Shown here: piece by piece, positions 32,401-43,134 of the stretch | Numbering within the stretch: the stretch's first letter is position 1 | Layout: every line of letters starts with the position of its first letter | DNA from: Pocillopora verrucosa | Lineage: Eukaryota > Cnidaria > Anthozoa > Scleractinia > Pocilloporidae | Assembly (NCBI RefSeq): GCF_036669915.1 | Contig: NC_089317.1 | Coordinates: 9,721,311-9,785,310 of the forward strand | Reading direction: 5' to 3' | Length of the DNA: 64,000 bases | The notes under the pieces: generated by a model | The model's database searches: none | What the model saw: only the letters and a program-made list of their open reading frames with translations | Told to the model about the DNA's origin: nothing | Program-made: the position numbers and the translations under genes

Positions 32401-33272
32401 TCGTGGCCAAAGTGCTCAGCGCCCCACCCTCCCCTTACTAGGTGGTTGACAACCTTACACTTAAAGTAAAAAATGTGGCCAACCATAAATGATTATACAT
32501 TTGAACATTGTCATTTATTTATATGGGAATCTTTATACAATCAACTTCTCATGGCATTTTGATAATTATTTCTTTGAACAGCTGCTTTACAAATATAGAC
32601 ATGCCTGAAAACACAGAAACTGAAGAGCAGTAATCGCTACGAGGCACATAAACAAAAAACAAGGAAGAGTGGTCACCAAAGAGAGGTATTTATTGGGATA
32701 CTATTTTAACATTTTACTTTTCATATACCCTACTGTTCACAAATGGCGGGGTCTGACAGATTTTCAGTGTTACCAGTGCACCATTGAGTACATTGATCAA
32801 TAGGATGGAAGATTTTCCCTTTGAATGTTTTTTTTTTTTGCCACTTCAAAATTGGATGACTTTGCATATGGAAACATTTCAGGGACTGTGTCCTCTCAAA
32901 ATTGTTCTGTGTCTACGGGAGCAATTGTTAAATGAATTATGTCTTCTGGTCTGTATCTAGAGCCTTCCAAGAAAATCTTTGTAAGGTAAATTTGGTAATT
33001 GTATAATATTATCTCAAAGATGGATCTGTAGTTGAGGCCAAATAATGAAAAATATTAAGATGTGATTTGAGATCAACGATAGCTTGTATGGACCATTTAA
33101 TGAAAAATAACGGACAAAGAGACTCTATGGTAAAACATGCTTAAGAATTCCATTCTTACACTGTGTGCACATGCATATCAAGAGAAATTAGTAATTTGGA
33201 TCATATTTTCCATTTGAAGGCTTATAATACCCTTCTCATGCTTGTTGTATTTTTTCGTTTTTCCAGAAGTTA

Positions 33273-33614
33273 ATGAGACAAACTATAGCCCTGGAGCTGG
33301 TCAACTGGGCTGACCAGCATAAAAAAGGGGAGAGTGGCGGAGGGGCAGAGGTTCTTGTGATGGAGGCAATGAGCAGTGAGGAAAGCTTTTATGAGGACGA
33401 TGATATAAATACCTCAAAAGTAACAAAATACTCTGTCCATCGCCTTCAATGGGAGAGTAGAAGAATGAAAAAAATTTTAAAAAACTTGATAAGGCCTATA
33501 ACAAAAACATCAATTCAAGAGCTAAAGAGAGAATCCTTCCCAGGGTTGATGGGCAACCTTCTCTAAGATGCCCACCTAACGAACATTTTCCAGGGTGGGC
33601 AATAATGCAGTGAA
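33273..33614 (+). pseudogene. C-terminal exon of an unassigned transposon-type protein
   Basis: Encodes EVLVMEAMSSEESFYEDDD, then YSVHRLQWESRRMKKILKNL and RESFPGLMGNLL, with a +1 change near 33566 to LRCPPNEHFPGWAIMQ and stop. The pattern acidic MS.EES...VH.L.W.S....K....LDR...RPCP..P.WA recurs at the C-termini of large uncharacterised coral proteins that I associate with transposons. A plausible acceptor (TTTTTCCAG at 33258-33266) precedes it. Function is unknown. Confidence 0.45.
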
Positions 33615-33619
33615 AAAAA

Positions 33620-34678
33620 TTGTTTTACTAATTAATCGATTTGAAAATGTACAATATATCCAGATCATAAAGCATTAATCCGCCATAGAATGAAGGTATT
33701 TTACATGCTTACATGAGACTTCTTTTTCATTGAATATGTAAATTAGCAATTTTTATGGTCTCATTATCTAAAGTAAGTAACTGTGAATTCTTCAATTTTA
33801 TATCTAATTTCCTCCACACGAGATACTTTTTTCTATACGGATGTACAGGTCATTTCTGTATATCAAAGTTTCAACTGCATTCAGAATAAGAGAACTGTTT
33901 TGTATCAGTGCTTTATTTAAAAAATATATAAGGTATATGATCATATTTAATAAGTATTACAGATGTAATAACAGCAAATAATTGATAGAGTTATTACAAA
34001 TTTAAATTGATAAAGAAAAATATAATGATTTTTTTTGATTGATCGGTTGAACTTATATTTTTTATTGTTAGTAACAGTTAACATAGCATTTCTTAGTGGT
34101 TGGATTTGTGAGTGCATTTTGTGAATTAATAGCTTTTTATGTAGTGTGTTGCTACAGCTAGTTATATTGTGTATTTGATACATTTTTATAGTAATAAAAA
34201 TTATGTTCTTTGCTATATACATGACTGAGATAATATGAATTATACATTGATGAAAGAGAAACAATCTTAATAAAGTATGACAATTAGTAATTCAAACATT
34301 TGGACATCTTTTTTTTAATTATGTATGAGTCTCAAATGGGATATCCTCAGCTTCATTGTGGGTTTACTTTATCTCAGGGGAGCAAGTGAGTTTTGAACGA
34401 AATTATTTCATCACTGTGATTTCAAACATTCTGTAATTAATTGTATGTGTGACGTCTCTTTTTCTTATAATTAATAAGGGGTTGCCCAAAATATTATAAG
34501 TTATCGTAATATAAATGTGGGTGTGATTAAGCAAATCAAAAGTCAATTTAAGGTGAAACCTGCAGCTTTTAGAGTCACTTAAAGGTCACTTAATGATGAA
34601 TGTCAACAAAACTTGAAATTTAAGAGAACCTGAAAGTACAACTAAAGATGAATTATAACAAAACCTGCAAAACCTGTA
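33620..34678. other. AT-rich non-coding DNA
   Basis: Very AT-rich, with no supported ORF. The end (34550-34678) carries AACTTAAAG/CACTTAAAGG-type subterminal motifs of the surrounding EnSpm-like element. Confidence 0.5.
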
Positions 34679-34684
34679 GTTAAG

Positions 34685-35233
34685 TAGTACTAACATCTAC
34701 CTTGGGAGTGCAGTTGAATGACAGGGGGGCATAGACAGAGATGTCACAGCCAGGATTGGCAAGGCTAGAGCGGTTTTTGTCATGCTCAAGAACATCTGGC
34801 CGTCCAAGGAGATCGGGAAAAGAACCAAATTTGGCATCTTCAACTTCAATGTGAAGCCAGTCTTGCTCTATGGAGTGAAACTTGAAGGAGGACAAAGACA
34901 ATGCTACAGAAAATCCAGACATTCTTCAACACCTGTCTCCAGCGCATCTACAACATCCGATGGCCAGAGGTGATCCCAAATGAAATGGGGCTGGATCGGA
35001 CACGCCCTCAGGAAGCCAGCATCCAGCGCCATACACCAAGCTCTGACCACAGGGAAAGAGGAAGAGAGGCCGGCCTCGCAACAGTTGGAGGCAAGACACT
35101 GAGGCAGAGCTCAAGCAGCAAGGTACAAACTGGACAGGAGCAGCAAGATTAGCCCAGAACAGAGTGCGATGGCGAGGGGTCATCAATGGCCCATGCTCCA
35201 CATGGTGTCACAGGCCTGAGTAAGTAAGTAAAG
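34685..35233 (+). mobile_element. RTE-like LINE 3' end
   Basis: Three frames together give the C-terminus of an RTE-type RT: RIGKARAVFVMLKNIWPSKE, KPVLLYGV, LQRIYNIRWPEVIPNE, then WGWIGHALRKPASS, KRKRGRPRNSWRRDTEAELK and RLAQNRVRWRGVINGPC. It ends GAGTAAGTAAGTAAAG (35218-35233), the short TAAG repeat seen at RTE 3' ends. Only the last roughly 550 bases are present, with frame changes and small deletions. It lies in the right subterminal zone of the EnSpm-like element and so is younger than it. Confidence 0.75.
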
Positions 35234-35536
35234 GAAAACAAAAGATTAAAGAAACCTCTAAGATGCCTTTACAAGTAGAAATTTTGGTAACTAAAGACAA
35301 GTTTACGAGAATAAGGAGGATTCTTAAAGTCAATTAAATGGTTATTTAGGTTTGCTTTCATGAGATCCTAAAGTGTTTATGAAATGGTTCATAAGGAGGC
35401 TCTCATTGACTTCTGAAAGCTCAATTAAAGATTCATTTCAGAACTTTCGTATGTCACCTAGAGATGTTTTAAATACTTCTCATGTTAACCTTTAAGTTAC
35501 CTTTAAGGAAAATTAATTTAGTCATTTCATCCTGTG

Positions 35537-35998
35537 TGTCCAAAGGTGCCTTCTGTCTCACAAAATGGTTGTCTAGCTCTTGTTAAGTGGTTGAGTCAAT
35601 CCCGAAGGCTGAAAGTGAAGAACCTAGATTTCGACCATCCCATCATTGAAAGAGCTCTTGGAGACCAATAGCAAATGAGTTCACATACTTTCAGCTTCAA
35701 CATCAGCATCAATGATAGGCCGGCTACTATGAGAGGACTGTTGTCCACTATCAGCTCAGTATATGTCCCTCTAGGATTCGTTGCTCCTTTCATTCTCATG
35801 GCCGATGTGATCCCTCAAGATCTCTGCAGGAAGAAGCTTGATTGGGATAACCGTATACTGGACAAAGATCTGAGAAGTTGGCAGACATGGTTATGCAAGC
35901 CACTAAACCTTAGGCACTTTCATATAGAACAATGCTGAAAACCTTGCAACTTTGGTGAAGCGACTTCATGCCAGCTCCACTTCTCTGATGCATCACAA
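35537..35998 (+). pseudogene. BEL/Pao relic, part 3 (RT thumb to RNase H)
   Basis: Resumes the frame lost at 28049: KGAFCLTKWLSS, TAA at 35584, ESIPKAES, a frame change to VKNLDFDHPIIERALGDQ, TAG, then HTFSFNISINDRPATMRGLL, STISSVYVPLGFVAPFILMA, RKKLDWDNRILDKDLRSWQT. After another TGA comes FGEATSCQLHFSDASQ, the start of RNase H (SDAS). Homology ends near 35998. No integrase follows, so the 3' half and LTR are lost. Confidence 0.78.
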
Positions 35999-35999
35999 T

Positions 36000-36034
36000 G
36001 CAATTGTTTGTTGGTTGGTGTTATTGAAGTATAA

Positions 36035-36074
<40 letters not shown>

Positions 36075-36079
36075 GAGCG

Positions 36080-36111
<32 letters not shown>

Positions 36112-37885
36112 TCGATACATATTCAAATATCCTAATTGAAAGTTCGATCAACACTAATGAAATGTATTCTAGAGTTAATGAAAAACTTATTTTCGTTATT
36201 GATATAACTTTTGGCATAAATGAAAGTATATTTTCTGGTAATGAACAGCAAAAGGTATATTATCGTTTTTGTTCTGGTTCATTTTTACTGGGATACCTGT
36301 GGTAGCCCAGTCATAAAATGCCTTTAATTTCTTGTCGTCTTTTTTTTTTTTCCTCCACCATAAAATGGAAAAATTGAGCAATAGTACCCAGTGGTCATTG
36401 GGCCCTCAACACCATGACAAGTGTGATCCAATGAGGAAAAAGGTGTTCATATGCTGATCACGTGTGTTATCTTGATGATGATTGATGTTGTTATGCACAG
36501 ACAGGGCCAGGTTACATGACGAACCACAAGATTCTTGCTTATAAAACTCTTTTACCAGCCACTTTGTATTTGTTCTGGGGTTGTTGTTTTGGTGATGGAT
36601 GTTCTACGTTTTTGGTTTACAATTGCCTGGAGCTTTATGGTGCAAATGCTCAAAATACTTACAGACACATACACAAGTCGTATTGTTCGCAGCCAATCCT
36701 CACTAAAAGATGTTATTGAGCAGTATTTTTGGAACGGATTGAATCGAGTATGCTTGAAAGCCATGAAAGCCTTGTATGCCTTGCATGCGAAGTATACCAA
36801 TGTCTTAGTTGAAAAACGTACACTTATTGAAAAAAGCAAAATCTGAAATCTGAAACCAAACTGCATATACTCTATGCAATCTATTGAACAACACTACTAC
36901 CGTGAGACTTAAGAACAAAACTCTAATGTATGCAAACTGCTTATGAAGAAAGACGTCATGTTGGATTCACTTGATGCCAAGGAACGTAGCTAAGATAACA
37001 GTATGAATGATAATTTCATTAACAGAAAGGTGAATCTTATGTTTGTTTTCACTGAAGTTGTATGGATATTTTTTTTTAACAAATACATGATCCAAAATCC
37101 AGTGTTTTTTGTGTATAATACTATCTATTGTTTATGCAATTGTCTTGTGGGCTAATTTCTTTGTAAAGTTGTTCATGTCAAAATATGCTCCTGAAAAACC
37201 ACCATTTAAGAACAAGATTGATTAGAGCAATGGATTACTTCAACAATACAACAGCTACTTTAGCAGGGGGTGACTGTAAATACCAAGATAGTATAGCCAG
37301 CCATTAACATTCAATTAATCCAAAAACAGTAACTGAAGAGACAAATTAACAAGATTTACATGAAAGAATTAACAAATTAACATTTTTGCTTTGCTTTGCC
37401 AGTTGTGATTCAAGATGATTGTCATATAAAAATATGTCAATGCAAAATGGTAATTTTGGTATTATTTCACATTCATCTTGTAAATTCACTTCTTAAAAAC
37501 TTATCTCATAGTGAATTGAATGTTAATTGACTTCATTACTGTAAAAAAGCTTTTTTATGTCTGCCCTCAATCAAAATGGCTGCTGTGTTTTTATAGTAGT
37601 CATCCATTGGTAGTGACAACTATAGGAAAAAATATAAAATCCCAGTATTGTTAATTTTTTTACAGTTAGTTATGTTTTACTTACAAATTTATTGGAAATG
37701 CTTGATTTCAATGCCAAAATCCAATATTATTATTGTTTAACATTTAAATACAGATGAGGGGTTCAGAGCCATAGAGGGCTAACCCACCAAAATTTCAGAT
37801 TCGATGTTATTGTTCCTTTCAACCAAATTTTGGACAATCTTTTTGATGGCAAAGTGGTCCAACCCTGAAAGGAAATGAGAGATTC
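36000..37885. other. Non-coding AT-rich stretch
   Basis: Several overlapping ORFs of 60-105 codons (for example 36535-36866 on both strands) lack motifs and mirror one another, so none is supported. Confidence 0.45.
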
Positions 37886-37888
37886 TTT

Positions 37889-38000
37889 AGCCCCCTCTGA
37901 ACATTCAACCACAGTGAGCCCCCTCTGAAAATTGAACCACAGTGAGCCCCCTCTGAACACTGAACCACAGTGAGCCCCCTCTGAACATTGAACCACAGTG
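37889..38000. repeat. 28-bp tandem repeat, four units
   Basis: Four head-to-tail copies of AGCCCCCTCTGAACATTGAA CCACAGTG with one to two differences each. It is GC-richer than its surroundings and has sharp ends. The minus frame repeats GSLWFNFQRG-like residues only because of the period. Confidence 0.92.
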
Positions 38001-38101
38001 ACTTTCGTCACAACACTTTGCAGAACAACGGGCTAACCCTTATACTGCTGACCATTTCCCCATTGGCTCAGACTTAGGCAGTACCATGTGCTATCAACAA
38101 A

Positions 38102-39240
38102 ATGGCAGACAGAAGTGAGCAATCTTCAAGCAACAATTCCTGTAAGGGAAAATTAAATCCTGAAGAGTGGAAGAGAAACAAAAGGACAAGTCTTCGTAAC
38201 AGAGGTAAGGAATATGAAACAGTATCAAAGTCAGGCAGGAAACATACATTTGCAGCAAAACAACTGGGTAAAGACTATCACTGGCTGCTGAAATGCTTTG
38301 AGAGAGTAACACAAGAACAGCATGAAAATAGTTCCGGAGGTTTTTTGAGAGCTTGGAGATTGGACTGCACAGAATGCCTTCTTATGTGGAACTGTGAAAG
38401 TCAAGTCTCTTATGCGAAGGATGCAAAGAAAGCTGAAACTTCTTGGCACTCACAAAAAAATTATTCTTGTCAATATTACATAAACGACAACGGAATATCT
38501 ACTCAGGTATTCAAAAAGGCTTTCTTGGCCATTTAAGCTATATCCAATGGCAGGCTTTTTTGCACTCTATCAAAAATGCAAAGTGTGGGATCTCCACAAA
38601 CAGATTAAAAGGGTAGACATGAGCCCAAAAACAAAACCCCTGAGGAGGATGTTCAGTTTGTGCAAGCTCACATTCAAAGCTTCCCAACTGAGTCAATTCA
38701 TTGTTGTCGTAAAGATAATCCCAACTGAAGATATCTTTCATTGGATCTCACCATAAAGAAAGTGTATGATTTGTACATGGAGAAATGCAAATCAGAATTA
38801 AGATCCCCAGTAAAGGAAAATTCTGCCGAGAAATATTTAACACAAAATTCAATATATCATTTGGAAGCACCAAGAGTGATACCTGTAACAGGTGTGACCT
38901 ATTACTGACGAGCCTAAAAACTGAAATTGATGAGCAAAAGCGTATGAAACTGACTGTTCAGCTTGAGTTGCAGCAGCATAAAGCTAAATTCGGGTACAAC
39001 AACCTGAAATCAGGGAAAGAACTTGCAACACAAGACCCAACTATCTCTTTAATCTCCTTTGATTTGCAACAAGTGTTGCCAACACCATATTTGAGCACGA
39101 ATGTTGTAGTTTACAAAAGGCAACTTTCAGTGTATAGCCCGGGTGTCGATGAAGTGGCAACAGGGAAAAGCTTCTTGCATATGTGGCCTGAGACTGACAG
39201 AGGAAGAGGTTCAGAAGATGTTGCAGCTTCTGTCATTTCT
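38102..39240 (+). pseudogene. DUF7869-type transposase-like protein relic
   Basis: The first part (38102-38536) has PEEWKRNKRTSLRNRGKEYE. The middle (38640-38790, other frame) has EDVQFVQAHIQSFPTES and YLSLDLTIKKVYDLYMEKCK with an in-frame TGA. The last part (38785-39225) has FNTKFNISFGSTKSDTCNRC, ISLISFDLQQVLPTPYLSTN, VVYKRQLSVYSPG and HMWPETDRGRGSEDVAAS. This order (HI.SFP..SHY, DLSI..MY..Y, FN..F..PK.DTC..C, FDLQ..L.TP, Y.RQL, W.E..G.RGS.E) is that of a large uncharacterised family in insects and cnidarians, called DUF7869 as I recall. Frame changes near 38540 and 38780 make it a relic. Confidence 0.6.
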
Positions 39241-39709
39241 CATCAGTTCATTGTAGATTTTACCATTTGCTTACACCCAAAGAAACTCAAGCCATCATCA
39301 GTGGTAATGAAACAATTGCCAAGGAAAGTGAATGTGGTGTACATTAAGTTACTTTGTAATAATTTCTGTTCACAAGTATAATCCATGATATGAATCAGGG
39401 TTCTCATCAGAAGGCTAGACCCTGTGATTGACCATGACCACAACCATGACCTACTTAAGTTGGGGCGGACGCTTACTTGAAATCCTACTGAGAACACTGA
39501 TGAATCTCAGACAACCACGTTGAGGGGTTATTTAAAATACCTTTAATTAATGTTTCTGCAACATCAAAGTTCACTGTTCAGAGGGAGATATTATAATGGT
39601 CAGTGCTTGTTACTTAAATGTTCACAAAAGGTTATTCTCTCCTTAAACCTGCAGACTGTATGTTTGGTCCTTTCCTCTTCCATTCATCTACTTTTTCTTC
39701 TCTTTTCAG

Positions 39710-40092
39710 GATTAACACCCACCTGTTCTCTCAATAGCTTACCTGATGAGGTCATTCTACGGATTTTCTCCAGAGTAAGTCTCCGTCAAGTTCTCTGCAC
39801 CATAAAGCACAAGTCAGCAAAAATTTCTACAGGTTAAGCCACTGTTCTTCATTATGGAGGATTTTTGACCATGACATGTGGTTTACAAAACGGTCCTTTG
39901 AAAACATCATTATTCAACATGCAGTACATTTCAGGGATTTAACAAAACACAGCTGTTTAAGAGATTTGAGGAGCGAGACCGGTCTGGAATATATGTTAAT
40001 CAGCTCCAACAAATTTGTCCTTTTCTTGGTCATTTCTTGTCAAATATGCCACCAACATTTAACACAAAATTATTTTAGGTCTGTTGAAGTCT
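39710..40092 (+). pseudogene. F-box domain fragment
   Basis: After CTCTTTTCAG (acceptor-like, 39701-39710) the frame gives LNSLPDEVILRIFSRVSLRQ, the F-box signature. A one-base change near 39805-39815 shifts it to AQVSKNFYRLSHCSSLWRIF and then RSFENIIIQHAVHFRDLT, with stop TAG at 40092-40094. F-box proteins join Skp1-cullin ubiquitin ligases; the second half resembles the start of a leucine-rich or beta-helical region. The break and the lack of downstream exons suggest a pseudogene or captured fragment. If the shift is an assembly error, it would be an exon of a host gene. Confidence 0.62.
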
Positions 40093-40448
40093 AGTATTGG
40101 GAGAAGATGGTTATAACATACACAAGAGCACCCTTGAATGCCTTTTCCCGGTAAACCCACTCAGCCAAGACCAATGGGGCAAGTTAACAAAGTTACACAT
40201 ATCACGTTTTCCGCCAATGCAACGGTGGGGCAAACAAGCAGGACAATGGAAATAACGACCCATTCCAGTCATTATCAGTGGAAGAAAAATGAATATTGAC
40301 TTTCCTAGCTTTGCGCTTTCTCCTATGGTTTCGAACTCCATCAAATCCGAAGAACATCGTTTGCATAAACCAACCAAGAACCAATTAAATATTCAAGTTC
40401 ACACCTGACTGTTCACAAAAACGCGGAACCGGGTCAACCCAAAGTGAA

Positions 40449-43131
40449 ACTCCCAGTAAGGTTCCAAACCTTCTGGTTGCAAACGTTATGTCTCTTGTCC
40501 CCAAAGTTGATGAAGAACGGGAATTTATTTTCCGCAGGAATATCACTATCGCGTTCATCACAGAAACCTGGTTAAAGGAGACCATGTCCGATGGAGTCAT
40601 CAACATTCCGGATTTCACTGTGCTGCATCTGGATAGGAAAAGAGACTGGCACAGAGGTGTGTGCGCATACATCAAAGAGGGCTACTGCAGATATAAACAA
40701 TAATATTTTGTTTTCCTAAGTCCGTTCCATTCCATTTTTGAAACTATACTCCCAGCATGCTTAGTGAGTGCGTCTCAGTGTCGTCGTGTAGCGAGAAAGA
40801 AACCATGTGCTTTGTAACGCGCTAGTCGCCGGGAGTTTCTCATCGTATGGTGAGTCTTAAGAGCTCGTGTATTTCCAAATCCCATTCCAACAGTGATTAA
40901 CTGTTTGTTTTGTAGGTTTTTACTTGCGAGGTGAAGCCAGTTAGCCAAAGATGAGACTCCAATTCCGATCCTGTTGTGTTGTTAAGAAAATATGCTGAGT
41001 GTGCAACTCTTGATTATTAAACCTTGTGTTCAAGAACCCTTGTGTTGTGAAGGCGCGTTCTTTGTCCCCTGGACATAAACATCTTAAAGAACTAAACTGC
41101 TGTGACGAGCACGAGAGTTTATGGCTTCATTTAAGACCCACTCGTCTCCTGCGGGGGTTCTCCTGCATCATTGCTGCAGTAATTTACCATCCACCAAAGT
41201 TGGACGACAGATCATTTCAGGAGCACCTGTTTCAATCCCTTACTCTGATGGAATCAAAGTATCCCAACTGTGGTATCCTAGTAACCAGCGATTTCAATCG
41301 TTTGGATATCAGTTGCCTGTTGAGGCACTTTTGCCTCAAACAAATCATGAAAGAGCATACCCGGAAGGACACTACCCTTGATCTTATACTGACAAATATG
41401 CATGATCACTACTTCCCCCCACAACCTTTCGTGCCACTTAGGTTGTCCAATCATAATGTTGTGGTGGCGACTCCATTGCACGGGAAACGCCACTTGCCCA
41501 CTTCCCCCTGGAGGACACACCCAAATTTTTAACTGTCAGCAAAGAACGTGTCCAGAAGGTCTTGGCAAATCTCAATCAAAGCAAAGCGTCCGGGCCAGAT
41601 AACGTGCCGAACTGGCTTTTGAAGGAGTATTCGGACATCCTGGCCCTCCCCATCACGCATTTCCTAAATGCATCACACCATGAGCAGCAGTTACTCACCA
41701 CCTGGAAGATGGCCGATGTTCCCCCTCTCCCTAAGAAGAAGCCCGTGCTAGACCTGAAAAAGGACTTCAGGGGGATCTCACTTACACCTTGTGTCTCTAA
41801 GGTAGCAGAGGAATTCGTGGTGGAAGATGTCGTTAAACCAGCTGTTCTGGACGTGATTCATGGAAACCAGTATGGGGTGATCCCAAAGTCATCAACCACC
41901 ATGGCCCTGATAAGCATGCTCCATGCGTGGTCCCTTGGGATGGACGGAAATGGGGCGACAGTGAGAACAATGTTATTTGACTATCATAAGGCATTCGATT
42001 TTATAGACCACAGTATTTTAATTGATAAGCTATGTAAACTAGACATACCCTGCAGTGTTGTAAATTGGATCATAGATTTCCTTTCCGATAGATTCCAATG
42101 CATTAAGTTAGCCAAGGGCTGCTTTTCCGAGTGGGGTCCAGTTCCCTCTGGGGTACCACAGGGTACCAAACTGGGCCTGTGGTTATTTGTCTTGATGATC
42201 AATGATTTAGATATCAAATCACCACTTATGTGGATATTTGTTGATGACACAACTGCCTCTGAGGTAATTCAAAAGGGAAATACCAGTAACGCCCAGGGTA
42301 TAACCGACGAAGTAATGGTCCCGTAAGAACAGGGTAGTGCTAAATCCAGATAAATGCAAAGAGTTGAGAATCTCGTTTTCCCGGAACCCTGAGGCCTTTG
42401 ATTCGGTGTCCATTGATGATAAGGAAATTGAAGTGGTAAACAGTGCCAAGTTACTTGGAACACCCACATTAACGAGTTAGTAAAGAAAACCAACAAAAAA
42501 ACTATACTTTCTTGTACAGCTGAAATGGGCCCGACTACCTCTATCAGCCCTACTTCTTTTCTATCTTTCATGTGTTTGATCTACGATAGACTACAGAGTT
42601 CCGGTTTTTCACAACGCGCTTCTGCAGTACCTTAAGAACGAGCTCATACGTATCGAGAAAAGGGCACTATTGATAATTTTGCCCAGCATAAGCTACAACA
42701 AAGCCTGCAAAGTTTTGGGAATAACTCCAATAACCGAACACCATAGTCAGCTATGCACTAAACTGTTTGACGCCATAGTAGCCAACCCCAACCATAAGCT
42801 AGATGGATTACTGCCACAGAAAATTATTGGTTTATAATTTGATACAATCGTCCCTTTGTTTTACTGCGCATTCACACCAATAGGGCAAATAACACTTTAA
42901 TACTCACAATGTCCCGGCTATTCAACGCATCTTCTCATAGTACGTAGATTATTTCTTAAATTTTAGTTCAAGGATGAAAAAGTTTTACAAATTTAAACAT
43001 TTTTACCATTATGTTTAACATAGATTTATCACAGATTATTATTGTCCTTTTAAAAGTTGTAAAAGTTACTTAATTCAGCCTTCGGGCTGCGATGTGATTT
43101 AAATAAACCATCTATCTATCTATCTATCTAT
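40449..43131 (+). mobile_element. LINE with endonuclease and RT, internally deleted
   Basis: The endonuclease begins TPSKVPNLLVANVMSLVPKV with ITIAFITETWLKETM. It is interrupted by a 375-bp insertion and resumes with ESLWLHLRPTRL and LVTSDFNRLD. From about 41520 it jumps into RT: LANLNQSKASGPDNVPNWLL, ITHFLNASHHEQQLLTTWKM, YGVIPKSSTTMALISMLHAW, LFDYHKAFDFIDHSIL, PSGVPQGTKLGLWLFVLMIN, and the palm loop WIFVDDTTAS. After stops the thumb reads IDYRVPVFHNALLQYLKNEL. The 3' end is AATAAACCA plus (TCTA)n at 43110-43131. Several frame breaks; not functional. Confidence 0.78.
40700..41074. mobile_element. 375-bp insertion with 7-bp target duplication
   Basis: ATAAACA occurs on both sides (40693-40699 and 41075-41081), and joining across it restores the endonuclease codons CRYK/HLKELN. 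Inside are CpG-containing stretches (GTCGTCGTGTAGCG, ACGCGCTAGTCGCCGGGAG), a donor/acceptor-like pair and ATTAAACC near 41018. There is no ORF. A solo LTR-like or other non-autonomous insertion is possible, but clean TG...CA ends are not seen at the duplication. Confidence 0.65.
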
Positions 43132-43134
43132 ATT

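Larger units (their letters stand above)
29430..33265. other. Internal non-coding DNA of the EnSpm-like element
   Basis: No motif-bearing ORF on either strand apart from the repeats listed separately. Short ORFs at 31002-31445 and 32-kb minus show no family signature. Confidence 0.5.
28050..35536. mobile_element. EnSpm/CACTA-like element, 7.5 kb, CACAGG termini, TGT duplication
   Basis: The left end is CACAGGAAAAATGC and the right end is the inverted form ...CATTTCATCCTGTG. Both are flanked by TGT (28047-28049 and 35537-35539). Removing the segment plus one TGT rejoins BEL/Pao codons for LLS/KGAFCLTKW. Subterminal regions (28080-28340 and 34550-34680, 35240-35520) are packed with CTTTAA/TTAAAG motifs in opposite orientations at the two ends, a feature of EnSpm subterminal repeats. 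Inside lie two pieces of an EnSpm-type protein (28.4-29.4 kb), an unassigned C-terminal exon (33.3 kb) and an RTE insertion. Terminal CACAGG rather than CACTA is unusual; 3-bp duplications fit the CMC group. Confidence 0.75.

Noticed and set aside
36535-36866. Overlapping ORFs of about 100 codons on both strands
   Set aside because: No motif, mirror each other, and have no start context or splice signals that would favour either.
37889-38000. CRISPR-like array
   Set aside because: The 28-bp units are directly abutting with no spacers, in an animal genome context.
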